Assembly: GCA_012522575.1 (NCBI GenBank)
Contig: JAAYKE010000140.1
Location: 1-34,126, forward strand
Direction of reading: 5' to 3'
DNA: 34,126 nucleotides
Origin: Armatimonadota bacterium
Lineage (GTDB): Bacteria; Armatimonadota; UBA5829
The notes below the pieces were generated by a model. That model was not told where the DNA came from, made no database searches, and saw nothing but the letters and a program-made list of their open reading frames with translations. Shown here piece by piece: positions 24,046-32,060 of this stretch. Position 1 is the first letter of the stretch; every line of letters starts with the position of its first letter. The position numbers and the translations under genes were made by a program.

Positions 24046-25638
24046 CTATTTTTCCGCCATCCACGATCTCACCAGCCGAGCCAGATCCTCCGGATTCGAC
24101 TCACTTACCTCCGGCGGCAGTTCGCTCTTTGAACCGCTCTCTGACTGTGCGGTATGCGGCTCCGTGCGCTCGGGCTGCATTTGCGCAACCGCCTGAGCAA
24201 CTGATGTATGTTCCGCCTCTTCTTTGACCGCTGCGGACGGGTTTGTTGCGGGAGCCTGCAGCTTTATGCCCATCACAATGGATCGCAGCAGCAGGAGAAA
24301 TCCTATCAGGAGTATTACCGCGCCGGCGTTCTTGGCGATGGTGGCGATCAACTCATTTCTTGAAGCGGTTGCCATCTCTTTGGCGACCTGTTTTTGAGTT
24401 GACGTGTCGAAGGCCACGGCCTGCACAGTCACCTGATCGCCACGGTCTTGATCGATGCCAGCGGCAGCATTTACCGCCTGGCGGATGTGCCCCACCTGTA
24501 TGCCGCTGACCGATTTATCCACCAGCACAGCCACAGAAAGTCTTTTCACCTGTCCCGGAGCAACCGTCGTTTCTTCGATGGTTTTGCTGACCTGGTATAG
24601 GGCCGTGGTCGTGGAGCGGCTGTATTTATCGCCGGTCGATGAACTGATACCCGTCGTCACACCTTGTATCGCGGGAGGGATCACCGAACCGCTGTAGTCC
24701 TCACTTGAGGTCTCCTGAGAGAGCATCACGCCTGTCGCGGATTGGCCTGTATCCTGCTGGCTGCCGACTCGTTCGGAGGCGGGCTGATAGGTTTCGGACC
24801 TGGTCTGCCTCTGGTCAAAATTCATGTCCGCGCTGACACGAACGACCGCTTTATCGGCTCCGACGATTCTCGTCAGCATGCTCTGCAGGTTGTGCGCTAC
24901 TTCATTTTCGTACTGCCGCTTGAGCTTCGACTGGCTGGCATTGAGCATGCCATGCGAGCCGGAGGATGAGGACTCGCTGAGCACGTTGCCATCCTGATCT
25001 ATCACATCGACGTTTTCGGGTTTCAGCCCTTCGACCGCGCTTGCTACAAGGTGCACGATGCCTCCGACCTGTTCGTCGGAGAGCGGCACGCCGCGGCGGA
25101 TTTTCAACGCTATCGAGGCTTTAGCGGGCTGCTGTTCGCTAGCAAACACCTTGTCCTCTGGCAAACTGATATGAACTCTGGCGCTGAGCACAGGCCGCAG
25201 TTGTGAGATTGTGCGAGTCAACTCCCCGGAAATCGCCCGCTGGTAGTTGAGTTTTTCGGCGAACTCGGTCATGCCGAAGTTGCTCTTATCGAACAATTCG
25301 AAGCCCACGCTTCCGCCTTGCGGCAGTCCTTGAGTAGCCATCTTCAGGCGCAGGTCGTGGACTTTATCCGCCGGCACTTCGATAGTGCCTCCATCGCCGG
25401 TAAGCTGATACGGAACCTTATCGTCGTTGAGCTTTTGCGCAATCGCGCCCGCATCCTCCCCTGCCAGACCGGAAAATAACACGGCCATACGAGGCTTGGA
25501 GGCAATCATGGTAACAAATGTCCCAACCACAACCGCAACTGCGACGAATGCGACCACCACAGCGCGTTGCGCACTGCTGAGGTCGTTCCATAGTCTCCCC
25601 AGGGCTGCAAAAGGCCCCAGTTTCTTTAACTGATCCAT
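24046..25638 (-). CDS. fliF: FliF, MS-ring protein
   Basis: 530 residues. Transmembrane helices lie near 25-46 and 437-460. Between them are the ring-building motifs: LFSGLAGEDAGAIAQKL, MTEFAEKLNYQRAISGELTRTI and LRPVLSARVHISLPEDKVF. The cytoplasmic tail ends with NPEDLARLVRSWMAEK, the helix that binds FliG. Length and motifs are normal, in contrast to FliG. A GGAGAG site precedes the ATG. Confidence 0.96.
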   Translation of the reverse strand: MDQLKKLGPFAALGRLWNDLSSAQRAVVVAFVAVAVVVGTFVTMIASKPRMAVLFSGLAGEDAGAIAQKLNDDKVPYQLTGDGGTIEVPADKVHDLRLKMATQGLPQGGSVGFELFDKSNFGMTEFAEKLNYQRAISGELTRTISQLRPVLSARVHISLPEDKVFASEQQPAKASIALKIRRGVPLSDEQVGGIVHLVASAVEGLKPENVDVIDQDGNVLSESSSSGSHGMLNASQSKLKRQYENEVAHNLQSMLTRIVGADKAVVRVSADMNFDQRQTRSETYQPASERVGSQQDTGQSATGVMLSQETSSEDYSGSVIPPAIQGVTTGISSSTGDKYSRSTTTALYQVSKTIEETTVAPGQVKRLSVAVLVDKSVSGIQVGHIRQAVNAAAGIDQDRGDQVTVQAVAFDTSTQKQVAKEMATASRNELIATIAKNAGAVILLIGFLLLLRSIVMGIKLQAPATNPSAAVKEEAEHTSVAQAVAQMQPERTEPHTAQSESGSKSELPPEVSESNPEDLARLVRSWMAEK

Positions 25639-25658
25639 AGATCTCTCCGAAATCCGTT

Positions 25659-25703
25659 GGCGCGATCAAAAACCGCGCCCGGCGCAACCGTAAATCGCGT
25701 TGC
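25659..25703. repeat. Hairpins between fliE and fliF
   Basis: The first has perfect 6-bp GC arms (GGCGCG 25659-25664, CGCGCC 25674-25679). The second has 5-bp arms (GCAAC 25684-25688, GTTGC 25699-25703) and touches the fliE stop. No transcription-stop T tract follows in the leftward direction. Confidence 0.5.
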
Positions 25704-26038
25704 TATATCTGCATCCTCATAATTTCCTGATAGGCTTCTATCACCTTGTTTCGCACCTGAATGGTGAAATCGAGTGCGAGTTTTGCTTTTTGCATGGCGA
25801 TCATAGCCTTGTGCACATCCTCAACATCGCCGGAGGCAACGTCTACCGCGAGCTTATCGGCCTGTGTCTGCAGCGAATTGACTTCTGCAACCGCTTTTTT
25901 TATGGTCTGCGTAAAATCGACAGGTGAAGCCGTGCCTGTTTCGCCCGCCTTCAATCCCTCGCTGCGCTCAGAGACCGTCTTGTTTATGCTCGTCAGCGCC
26001 TCGGTCATTTTTGTCGGATCAATTGGTCCTATTCGCAT
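25703..26038 (-). CDS. fliE: FliE, MS ring-rod junction protein
   Basis: 111 residues from ATG 26038, set by a GAGGA site eight bases upstream; a TTG two codons earlier is weaker. The conserved C-terminal helix pair is present: ASGDVEDVHKAMIAMQKAKL and DFTIQVRNKVIEAYQEIMRM. FliE joins the MS ring to the proximal rod and is the first exported substrate. Confidence 0.95.
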   Translation of the reverse strand: MRIGPIDPTKMTEALTSINKTVSERSEGLKAGETGTASPVDFTQTIKKAVAEVNSLQTQADKLAVDVASGDVEDVHKAMIAMQKAKLALDFTIQVRNKVIEAYQEIMRMQI

Positions 26039-26064
26039 AAGCAAAATCCTCTATGGCTAAAACT

Positions 26065-26481
26065 CTATCCTTTGCCTATTTCAATACCGGCTGCAATCAT
26101 CGACTTGGTGGCGTTCATCGCAGTAACGTTTGCTTCGTAGGCTCTGGTGGCCGATATCATATCCACCATTTCTTCAACCACATTGACATTGGGCATTTTG
26201 ACGTAGCCCGCAGTATCCGCATCCGGATGGGCCGGGTCGTAAACCATCCTGTAGTCGGTGGTATCCTGCGATATGCCGGCCACCTGTACTCCTGCCGGCG
26301 CATGATTGCCCAGGGTTTGATCGTAGACGCTGCGAAATGATATGCGCTGTCGACGATATGGCCCTCCGTCTGCGGTGCGGGTGGTGTCCGCATTTGCGAT
26401 ATTGTTGGCGATGACATCCATTCGCGTGCGCTGGGCGGAAATACCCGATGCGCTTATATCAAAAGAGGAAAATCTACCCAT
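26065..26481 (-). CDS. flgC: FlgC, proximal rod protein
   Basis: 138 residues. N-terminal motif SASGISAQRTRMDVIANNIA is followed by NADTTRTADGGPYRRQ, and the C-terminal helix NVVEEMVDMISATRAYEANV is typical. Length is normal. It starts one base past the flgB stop. Confidence 0.96.
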   Translation of the reverse strand: MGRFSSFDISASGISAQRTRMDVIANNIANADTTRTADGGPYRRQRISFRSVYDQTLGNHAPAGVQVAGISQDTTDYRMVYDPAHPDADTAGYVKMPNVNVVEEMVDMISATRAYEANVTAMNATKSMIAAGIEIGKG

Positions 26482-26482
26482 C

Positions 26483-26869
26483 CTACTTCTTGCCCTCCGT
26501 TATTGCGGCGCGCAGCATCGCTGATTTGTTTTCCAGAAGAGTAGCTACCGCCTTAAACTTGAGTGATGTCCGGGCGAGATCGGATATTTCCACGTCAATG
26601 TTGACGTTGTTGCCGTCGAGCCTCGAGGGGCTGAGCGTGTCTATATTGTCCACAGGAGCCAGTTTTTGCAGACCCTGGCGAATTGCATCCCCGGTTTTGT
26701 AGTCCAGCACGCGCCTTAGCTCGTCCTCGAATGAAACACTATGGCGTTTATAGCCCGGCGTCTCCACGTTGGCGATGTTGTTGGCTATCGCTTTCTGCCG
26801 GCTGGCAGCGGCGTCAAGTGTTTTCGAAAGCGCCGTGGCTGTAATGTCGCTTAATATATCTGATGCCAA
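26483..26869 (-). CDS. flgB: FlgB, proximal rod protein, first gene of the flagellar operon
   Basis: 128 residues. N-terminal motif ASRQKAIANNIANVETPGYK and C-terminal helix SLKFKAVATLLENKSAMLRAAI identify FlgB. The start is TTG at 26867-26869, with a GGGGGAG ribosome site five bases upstream. A sigma-54 core promoter lies about 33-48 bases upstream, leaving a leader of about 20 bases. Confidence 0.95.
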   Translation of the reverse strand: MASDILSDITATALSKTLDAAASRQKAIANNIANVETPGYKRHSVSFEDELRRVLDYKTGDAIRQGLQKLAPVDNIDTLSPSRLDGNNVNIDVEISDLARTSLKFKAVATLLENKSAMLRAAITEGKK

Positions 26870-26901
26870 TATAACTCCCCCTTTCGGACGCGCAGCTATG
26901 C

Positions 26902-26917
26902 AGCAATTACCGTGCCA
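26902..26917 (-). promoter_or_regulatory. Sigma-54 (RpoN) core promoter for the flagellar operon
   Basis: Read leftward the site is TGGCACG-GTAA-TTGCT, matching the sigma-54 consensus TGGCACG-N4-TTGC(A/T) at every core position with exact -24/-12 spacing. Transcription should start near 26891, just before the flgB ribosome site. It lies in the 96-bp gap between mreD and flgB. It implies control by RpoN and an enhancer-binding activator, neither of which is in the window. Confidence 0.85.
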
Positions 26918-26965
26918 GGGGAAATTAAGAGGAATGCAGTATAGGCGTGGATATGAGGTTGCTGA

Positions 26966-27457
26966 TTATAATCGGGCGTTGGCGAGCTTGATTTTGCGCC
27001 GTATATCCAAATTTCTAAGCGTGAAATAGACGAGCAGGGTCAATATGGCGTTGCCAAGGCATTCTCCGGCAATCTTGCGCGCCACAACTATAAGATCGGA
27101 CTGTGGGTTTCCGAGCAGAAACAGCACCTCGCATACCACCGTAAGCCATACGGCGGAAAGTGCGGGAACAAGGGGATTTTCACTAAAAAGACGAGTGGTG
27201 ACCAAGCCGGAAAGAAAGCCGGTGATTGTTCGGGTGATGATGAAACTGCCCATGCTCAGCCCGACATATCGGCCCTGAAGCAACCCGGCAACAAAGCCCA
27301 GCACCGCGCCGAATTCGGGATCGGCCGCAAGCGCATACGAAATGAGAACCACTATGATAAGGTCAGGTTTTGCGCCCCATATCGATATGAAATCCGGCAG
27401 ATTGCCCTGAAGTCCGGCAGCCGCAATCAGTGTCACTATGGGCCAAAAGTACCTCAT
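26966..27457 (-). CDS. mreD: MreD, cell-shape membrane protein
   Basis: 163 residues, nearly all hydrophobic with five or so helices, containing the typical KPDLIIVVLISYALAADPEFG and GAVLGFVAGLLQGRYVG patterns. MreD belongs to the elongasome. The start overlaps the mreC stop by 4 bp. No terminator is seen after it, so some read-through into flgB is possible. Confidence 0.92.
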   Translation of the reverse strand: MRYFWPIVTLIAAAGLQGNLPDFISIWGAKPDLIIVVLISYALAADPEFGAVLGFVAGLLQGRYVGLSMGSFIITRTITGFLSGLVTTRLFSENPLVPALSAVWLTVVCEVLFLLGNPQSDLIVVARKIAGECLGNAILTLLVYFTLRNLDIRRKIKLANARL

Positions 27458-28290
27458 AGTGATATACTCTGTCCAGGTTCGGCCACAAAAACCTGCTCAA
27501 TTTGATTGAGCCGCACGCTCGGTCGAACCAATGCCGTAGCGCTGCCAAGGACCTTGTTGTGCACCACTTTTACGACGCGCCCGATAATCAGCCCTTTTGG
27601 GATCACCCGGCCCATTCCGGAGGATATGACTACATCGCCGATTTTTACATCCGCATCTTTTGGCAGATAGGAAAGGGTTAAATAGTCCCCGCCCTGCCCT
27701 TGAATTATGCCGTTGCATCGGGATCGCTGAACCATTGCGCCGACGGCGCTGTTGGAATCGGTGAGGGCGATTATCCTTGCGCTGGAACGATCGACATCGA
27801 GCACCTGTCCTATCAGCCAGCGTCCGGAGGTAATCACCGCCGCGCCTTTTCGAATGCCGGATGTTCTTCCGCGATCTATCGCAGCAGTATCAAACCAGTT
27901 GCTTTCGTTGCGGGCTATAACTTCTACGGCAACCATTTTCAGCTTTGTGGATTGCTTGAAATCGAGGGCTGCTCTCAGGCGTGCGTTTTCGAGTTTGATC
28001 TCGTCAAGCTCCGCGTTTTTAGCCCGCAGGCTGACTACTTCCTTTCGCAGTTGTGCGTTTTCCTTGAGGATAGATCGACGGGGCCTTGCCGCATCGCCGG
28101 TCACTCCTGCCGCCACCGCGGTCAAATGAAAGGCCGATGCGCTCGGTTTCATAATGAGGGAAACCGCTTCAAGTACGATAAAGGACCTGCCGCTTTCAAC
28201 CGCTCTATCGTGCGCGACTCCTATCCCGATTCCGAGCGCGACAAGCACAAGCAGCGTCAATACAGCCTTTTCTCGAAGCAAAGAAAGCAT
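27454..28290 (-). CDS. mreC: MreC, cell-shape scaffold protein
   Basis: 278 residues. It has one N-terminal transmembrane helix (about 10-28), a coiled coil (about 72-110, LRKEVVSLRAKNAELDEIK) and the beta-sandwich domains (about 115-275) with AVITSGRWLIGQVLDVD, VVISSGMGRVIPKGL and IGRVVKV. The start may be this ATG or a TTG two codons earlier that overlaps the mreB stop. MreC couples MreB to the peptidoglycan synthases. Confidence 0.94.
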   Translation of the reverse strand: MLSLLREKAVLTLLVLVALGIGIGVAHDRAVESGRSFIVLEAVSLIMKPSASAFHLTAVAAGVTGDAARPRRSILKENAQLRKEVVSLRAKNAELDEIKLENARLRAALDFKQSTKLKMVAVEVIARNESNWFDTAAIDRGRTSGIRKGAAVITSGRWLIGQVLDVDRSSARIIALTDSNSAVGAMVQRSRCNGIIQGQGGDYLTLSYLPKDADVKIGDVVISSGMGRVIPKGLIIGRVVKVVHNKVLGSATALVRPSVRLNQIEQVFVAEPGQSISL

Positions 28291-28292
28291 TG

Positions 28293-29357
28293 TCAATTCT
28301 GTTGGAGCTGCCAGGTCGATTGCCTTAGCAGCGCTTTTTTCAAAGCAGGATTGGTCTCGGATTCATCAAGAGCCTTGGCCGTGCCCAGAACCACGCAACT
28401 GAGAGGGTCCGCTGCAATGTGAACCGGCATTGCAGTCTCCGCGGTCAGAAGTAGGTCCAGTCCCCTGAGCAGTGCGCCGCCGCCAGCCAGCACGATCCCG
28501 CGCTCCATAATATCGGCGGCAAGCTCCGGCGGAGTTAGCTCGAGGGTCAACTTGACAGCCTCGACGATCTCAAAAACCGGCTCGCGAATCGCTTCGCGGA
28601 TATCCTGGCTGGTGACAACTGAGCCGCGGGGCAGGCCCGATACCAAATCGCGTCCCCGCACCTCCATAGACATCTCCTGCTCGATTGGATATGCCGAGCC
28701 AATCTCCAGCTTGATTTCCTCTGCCGTTCTAGGGCCAATTAGCAAATTGAATGCCTTGCGCACGAAGTTGATGATCGCCTCGTCAATCTCGTCCCCTGCC
28801 ACCCTGATGGATCGACTGGTTACGATGCCTCCCAGGGAGATCAAGGCGACCTCGCTGGTTCCTCCGCCGATGTCAACTATCATACATCCCGTAGGCTCGC
28901 TTACGGGCATCCCTGCCCCTATGGCTGCCGCAAATGGTTCTTCGAGCGTATAGGCTTCCGCAGCTCCGGCTTTAATGGCAGCTTCCTTTACGGCGCGCCA
29001 CTCGACCTCGGTCACTCCTGAGGGTATTCCAACCGCCACCATAGGCTGAATCAACCCGTTGTGACGGTGCACTTTGCGAATAAATCCGCGAAGCATAGCC
29101 TCCGTCTGGTCGAAGTCGGCAATTACACCATCTTTGAGCGGGCGAATCGCGATAATGCTGCCCGGGGTGCGTCCCAGCATACGCTTGGCCTCTTCGCCCA
29201 CTGCCAACACTCTTCTGGATTCGCTGTCCAGCGCAATAACACTTGGCTCCCTGAGCAGAATGCCTCGCCCTCTGACGTGTACGAGCGTATTGGCAGTGCC
29301 AAGATCAATTCCGATAGCCCTGGAGAACCTGCTGAAAATTTTGGATAGGATTCCCAT
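28293..29357 (-). CDS. mreB: MreB, actin-like rod-shape protein
   Basis: 354 residues from ATG 29357 ([20 protein letters not shown]), the normal MreB start; a 16-residue upstream extension is not supported. Phosphate-binding motifs are intact: [31 protein letters not shown] and [15 protein letters not shown]. It polymerises with ATP under the membrane and guides cell-wall synthesis, so the organism is likely rod-shaped. mreC and mreD follow with overlaps. Confidence 0.96.
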   Translation of the reverse strand: MGILSKIFSRFSRAIGIDLGTANTLVHVRGRGILLREPSVIALDSESRRVLAVGEEAKRMLGRTPGSIIAIRPLKDGVIADFDQTEAMLRGFIRKVHRHNGLIQPMVAVGIPSGVTEVEWRAVKEAAIKAGAAEAYTLEEPFAAAIGAGMPVSEPTGCMIVDIGGGTSEVALISLGGIVTSRSIRVAGDEIDEAIINFVRKAFNLLIGPRTAEEIKLEIGSAYPIEQEMSMEVRGRDLVSGLPRGSVVTSQDIREAIREPVFEIVEAVKLTLELTPPELAADIMERGIVLAGGGALLRGLDLLLTAETAMPVHIAADPLSCVVLGTAKALDESETNPALKKALLRQSTWQLQQN

Positions 29358-29539
29358 CTGAACTTTATCAACCCGCCTTAGCTTGGACGTTTCCATTATT
29401 TTCAATCACTACACCAGCTTCAGGCATTTATGATACCACAAAACCTATGGCTGTTTCGAGGTAATAGCTCACTTTCCTTGAGTTCACGCTACATTATATC
29501 TCACTCGCGCCGGGAACCTCTGCGTCACAGCACGGGTAA

Positions 29540-29753
29540 CAACTCACTCTTCGTGAGTGGTTGTAGCAACTGGCCTCTGTCCCATCCACACAGACTATGT
29601 CATTTCGAACGAAGTGAGAAATCTGCTTTTTTCGATGTCCGAAGTTCTAGGTCCGATGTCCGATACGGGAAACCGCAAACCCTCTCAATAACCCTTCTAA
29701 CTTCTAACCTCCAACCTCTAACCTCTAAACCTCGGCTGTTGCCTCGGAATGAC
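29540..29753 (-). repeat. REP-like dispersed repeat, copy B (inverted relative to copy A)
   Basis: It has the same modules as copy A in reverse order: a hairpin with arms ACTCAC/GTGAGT (29542-29558), the 43-base core at 29598-29640 identical to 1664-1706, a heptamer array, and a GTCATTCCGAGGC end. It is slightly longer than copy A. Confidence 0.85.
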
Positions 29754-29824
29754 AAAAATTGGAGGCTACGCATAACCCTCTCAATAACTCTTCTAACCTC
29801 TAACTTCCAACCTCTAACCTCTAG
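29678..29824. repeat. Heptamer minisatellite blocks, two direct copies
   Basis: Two blocks of about 50 bp (29678-29731 and 29773-29824) both begin with CCCTCTCAATAA and continue as YTCYAAC heptamers (for example TTCTAAC, CTCCAAC, CTCTAAC). The first block is the heptamer part of repeat copy B; the second extends past it. Confidence 0.8.
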
Positions 29825-29883
29825 GACTCATCATTCGTTAGCTTTTACCAGCACGGGTATCGGGTATAATGACAGGAGTTGTT

Positions 29884-30702
29884 ATGAGAATAATTTCCGC
29901 GAGCAGAAGGGCCGATATTCCCGCATTTCAGGCAGAATGGTTCGCAGACTGCGTGAATCAGGGTTTCGTGAAGTGGCGAAATCCGTTTGGCGGTCAGGAA
30001 CTTGAAACCTCGCTTTTGCCGGAAGATGTGGCGGCTATTGTTTTTTGGAGCAAAGATTATGGCCCGCTGCTGCCGCATCTGCCGGGGCTTTATGAGCGCG
30101 GGTATCGTTTCGTATTTCACTTTACCATCACCGGCCTGCCGAACCTTTTTGAACCCTGCGTCCCTCCTGTTGAGACCGCCATACGCCTGGCGCGGCTGCT
30201 GGCCGATGAGTATGGGCGAGAGGCGGTGCTGTGGCGATATGATCCGGTGCTGGTCTCTACGATCACCACGCCGGATTATCACAGGAATCGTATCTCCGAA
30301 CTGGCATCTGCTCTTGATGGCAGTTGTTGTCGATGTTATATCAGCTTTCCGACTTTCTATGGCAAGGTCGAGCGCCGTCTCGCCGGATTGAGGCAGCAGA
30401 CGGGAATAGAGTGCATAAAATTGCCGGTAGAAGAAAAAATCGCCCTGGCGCACGATCTGGCCCAAATAACAGCCTCACACGGAATCGAAATGCTGTCTTG
30501 CTGCGGGGATTATCTGGTTTCTGATCTGATCGCCAAAGCCAGATGCGTGGACGCTGAGTTGCTGTTAAAACTGTATCCTGAACGGGAATTTGCGCTGAAG
30601 CACAGGGGAACACGAGAGGAATGCGGCTGCTTCGAGAGCGTTGACATCGGGACTTACGGTGCATGCAAACACGGGTGTATTTACTGCTACGCCAACAGGT
30701 AG
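29884..30702 (+). CDS. DUF1848 family protein with C-terminal CxxxCxxC motif
   Basis: 272 residues from ATG 29884 (MRIISASRRADIPAFQAEWF), preceded by an AGGAG site. The N-terminus, the FWSKDYGPLLPHL segment and the WRYDPV segment are typical of the DUF1848 family. The protein ends with a cysteine cluster: CGC near residue 250, then ACKHGCIYCYANR, a CxxxCxxC spacing as in radical SAM enzymes but at the C-terminus. This suggests an iron-sulfur protein, perhaps a rearranged radical SAM barrel. Substrate unknown. It stands alone, transcribed opposite to its neighbours. Confidence 0.8.
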   Translation: MRIISASRRADIPAFQAEWFADCVNQGFVKWRNPFGGQELETSLLPEDVAAIVFWSKDYGPLLPHLPGLYERGYRFVFHFTITGLPNLFEPCVPPVETAIRLARLLADEYGREAVLWRYDPVLVSTITTPDYHRNRISELASALDGSCCRCYISFPTFYGKVERRLAGLRQQTGIECIKLPVEEKIALAHDLAQITASHGIEMLSCCGDYLVSDLIAKARCVDAELLLKLYPEREFALKHRGTREECGCFESVDIGTYGACKHGCIYCYANR

Positions 30703-30726
30703 CACTGGGATTGGCGGCAAACGGAG

Positions 30727-31728
30727 TTAATCTTTGAGCAGCTTTTTGAGCTTATCCTGTGCAGTGGTAAATCGGCACCCGATTATATGCTCGCGCTCAT
30801 TGTTCAGCTTGGCGCGCAAAACCTCAGCGATTAATGATATTTTATCGGAATCCGTTTTGGGCCTGATTTCTACGTGCAGCATCTCGCCCGGCATTATTTC
30901 CTCCGGTATCACGAGGCACGCGCCGCCAAGGCTGAGGTCCTTCGTTCGACCGACTCCAAACTCAAGCTCGGTCTCATCTTCCGATACGCGCGCATAATTG
31001 ATTGGCAACTCCACCATAGTGCGGGGACTGGTTCTGCGCTGTGCTCGGTAGATCACGCGGGGTTTGTCGAGTACGAGCACAGGCTCTTCTCCTGACGATG
31101 AGGAGAGCACATTGGTTGTGAAGCTGTAGTATGCATCGCCGGCGGCCAACCCTACCCTGACAGCAGTGCGCGGGGGCACGGCAAGGGATTTGCCGCATTG
31201 TTTAGGTGACTCGACGCTGAGGGATACATCGTTCTTGCTGCTGATTCTGGAGGGATATGTCCTGGTTTTGCCGGCATCGTGCACCTCGACGGTCACCTGC
31301 TGGCCCCTGGCAAAAAGAACAGTCGACTCAGGCATGCGACAATCAGGCCGGTCAGCGCCTCGGCTCTGTGACGTGCAATGAACGAGGTTGACCAGGCTGT
31401 CGAGATCAAATGGCTTGTTGACATAGGCAAAGACGCCGTGGTTTCTTGCCTGTTCCATAGCCTCGGCATTTTCGCAGGCGGTCATCACGATCACAGGCAG
31501 AGAGCAGCGCATGCCACGGATCTTCTCCAGCGCAGTCAATCCATCCATTTTAGGAAGAATGAGATCAAGCAGAACTACGTCGTATTGTGACTCGCGAACT
31601 TTCTCTACTGCCTGGAGACCGTCATGCACTGATGTGACGTCATAGCCACTCTTGGCAAGCTTAGCCCCTATTATGCGGCACAGATTTACCTCGTCGTCAA
31701 CGACAAGGATGCTGCCCTTTGTAACCAT
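30727..31728 (-). CDS. Response regulator: receiver domain fused to YcgR-like and PilZ (c-di-GMP) domains
   Basis: 333 residues. The receiver (about 5-118) is complete: acidic pair Asp11/Asp12, phosphoacceptor Asp55 in VVLLDLILPKMDG, Thr83 and Lys105 (NKPFD). A second domain (about 135-225) resembles the PilZN part of flagellar brake YcgR. The PilZ domain (about 228-330) has the RxxxR motif (Arg232, Arg236) and DLSLGG (Asp264, Ser266, Gly269) needed to bind c-di-GMP. YcgR-type proteins act on MotA/FliG to slow rotation. Here output would depend on both phosphorylation and c-di-GMP. No kinase gene is adjacent. A GGAGG site lies ten bases before the ATG. Confidence 0.88.
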   Translation of the reverse strand: MVTKGSILVVDDEVNLCRIIGAKLAKSGYDVTSVHDGLQAVEKVRESQYDVVLLDLILPKMDGLTALEKIRGMRCSLPVIVMTACENAEAMEQARNHGVFAYVNKPFDLDSLVNLVHCTSQSRGADRPDCRMPESTVLFARGQQVTVEVHDAGKTRTYPSRISSKNDVSLSVESPKQCGKSLAVPPRTAVRVGLAAGDAYYSFTTNVLSSSSGEEPVLVLDKPRVIYRAQRRTSPRTMVELPINYARVSEDETELEFGVGRTKDLSLGGACLVIPEEIMPGEMLHVEIRPKTDSDKISLIAEVLRAKLNNEREHIIGCRFTTAQDKLKKLLKD

Positions 31729-31874
31729 ATCGTGGAGCCTCCAGACTTCACTGGGTTGGATGACGGTTTCTTGAGATCACCCACCCTAACTATTTTAATG
31801 CAAAAAATATGCCATTGGGCAAATTTTCCGTTGGCTTTGGCTGCAAATATGACGAAGTTGCAATACCTATCAGG

Positions 31875-31895
31875 TTATGCACAGGCTGTGCATAA
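31875..31895. promoter_or_regulatory. 21-bp perfect palindrome; arms match the DnaA-box consensus
   Basis: TTATGCACA-GGC-TGTGCATAA has two inverted 9-mers, each fitting TTATNCACA. It lies about 150 bases upstream of the response regulator start. It may be a DnaA-box pair or an operator for an unknown dimeric regulator. Confidence 0.55.
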
Positions 31896-32060
31896 AATGT
31901 TGAACACCTGTTGCACGGAGTCCTGCAAAGGCGCAACTGGTGGCAATTCCGGCCTGCTGCGCAGGATTATGCCTTATAGTTTAGCACACCTGATCCATAA
32001 AGCCATCTTTTCGAGAAAAAACCGATCGTTCTCCATGAGAACCATCGTCCCATTGCAAGG

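Larger units (their letters stand above)
29358..29883. other. Intergenic region with repeat copy B and heptamer arrays
   Basis: It lies between divergent mreB and the DUF1848 gene. A leftward TATAAT at 29493-29498 could be an mreB -10 element but has no good -35. The right two thirds are repeat DNA. No gene was found. Confidence 0.5.

Noticed and set aside
24840-24865. GCCGATAA on the minus strand as a FliA-type -10 inside fliF (similar matches in fliE near 25855 and in flhF near 6886)
   Set aside because: None has the TAAA -35 element at the right distance, and all lie within coding sequence.
29678-29824. CRISPR array
   Set aside because: Units are only seven bases and contiguous, with no unique spacers and no cas genes.
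29865-29870. TATAAT just before the DUF1848 gene as its -10 element
   Set aside because: Transcription would begin at the ribosome binding site, leaving almost no leader, and there is no matching -35 element.
31875-31895. DnaA-box pair as the replication origin
   Set aside because: There are only two boxes, no AT-rich unwinding element cluster is evident and no dnaA or dnaN is nearby.
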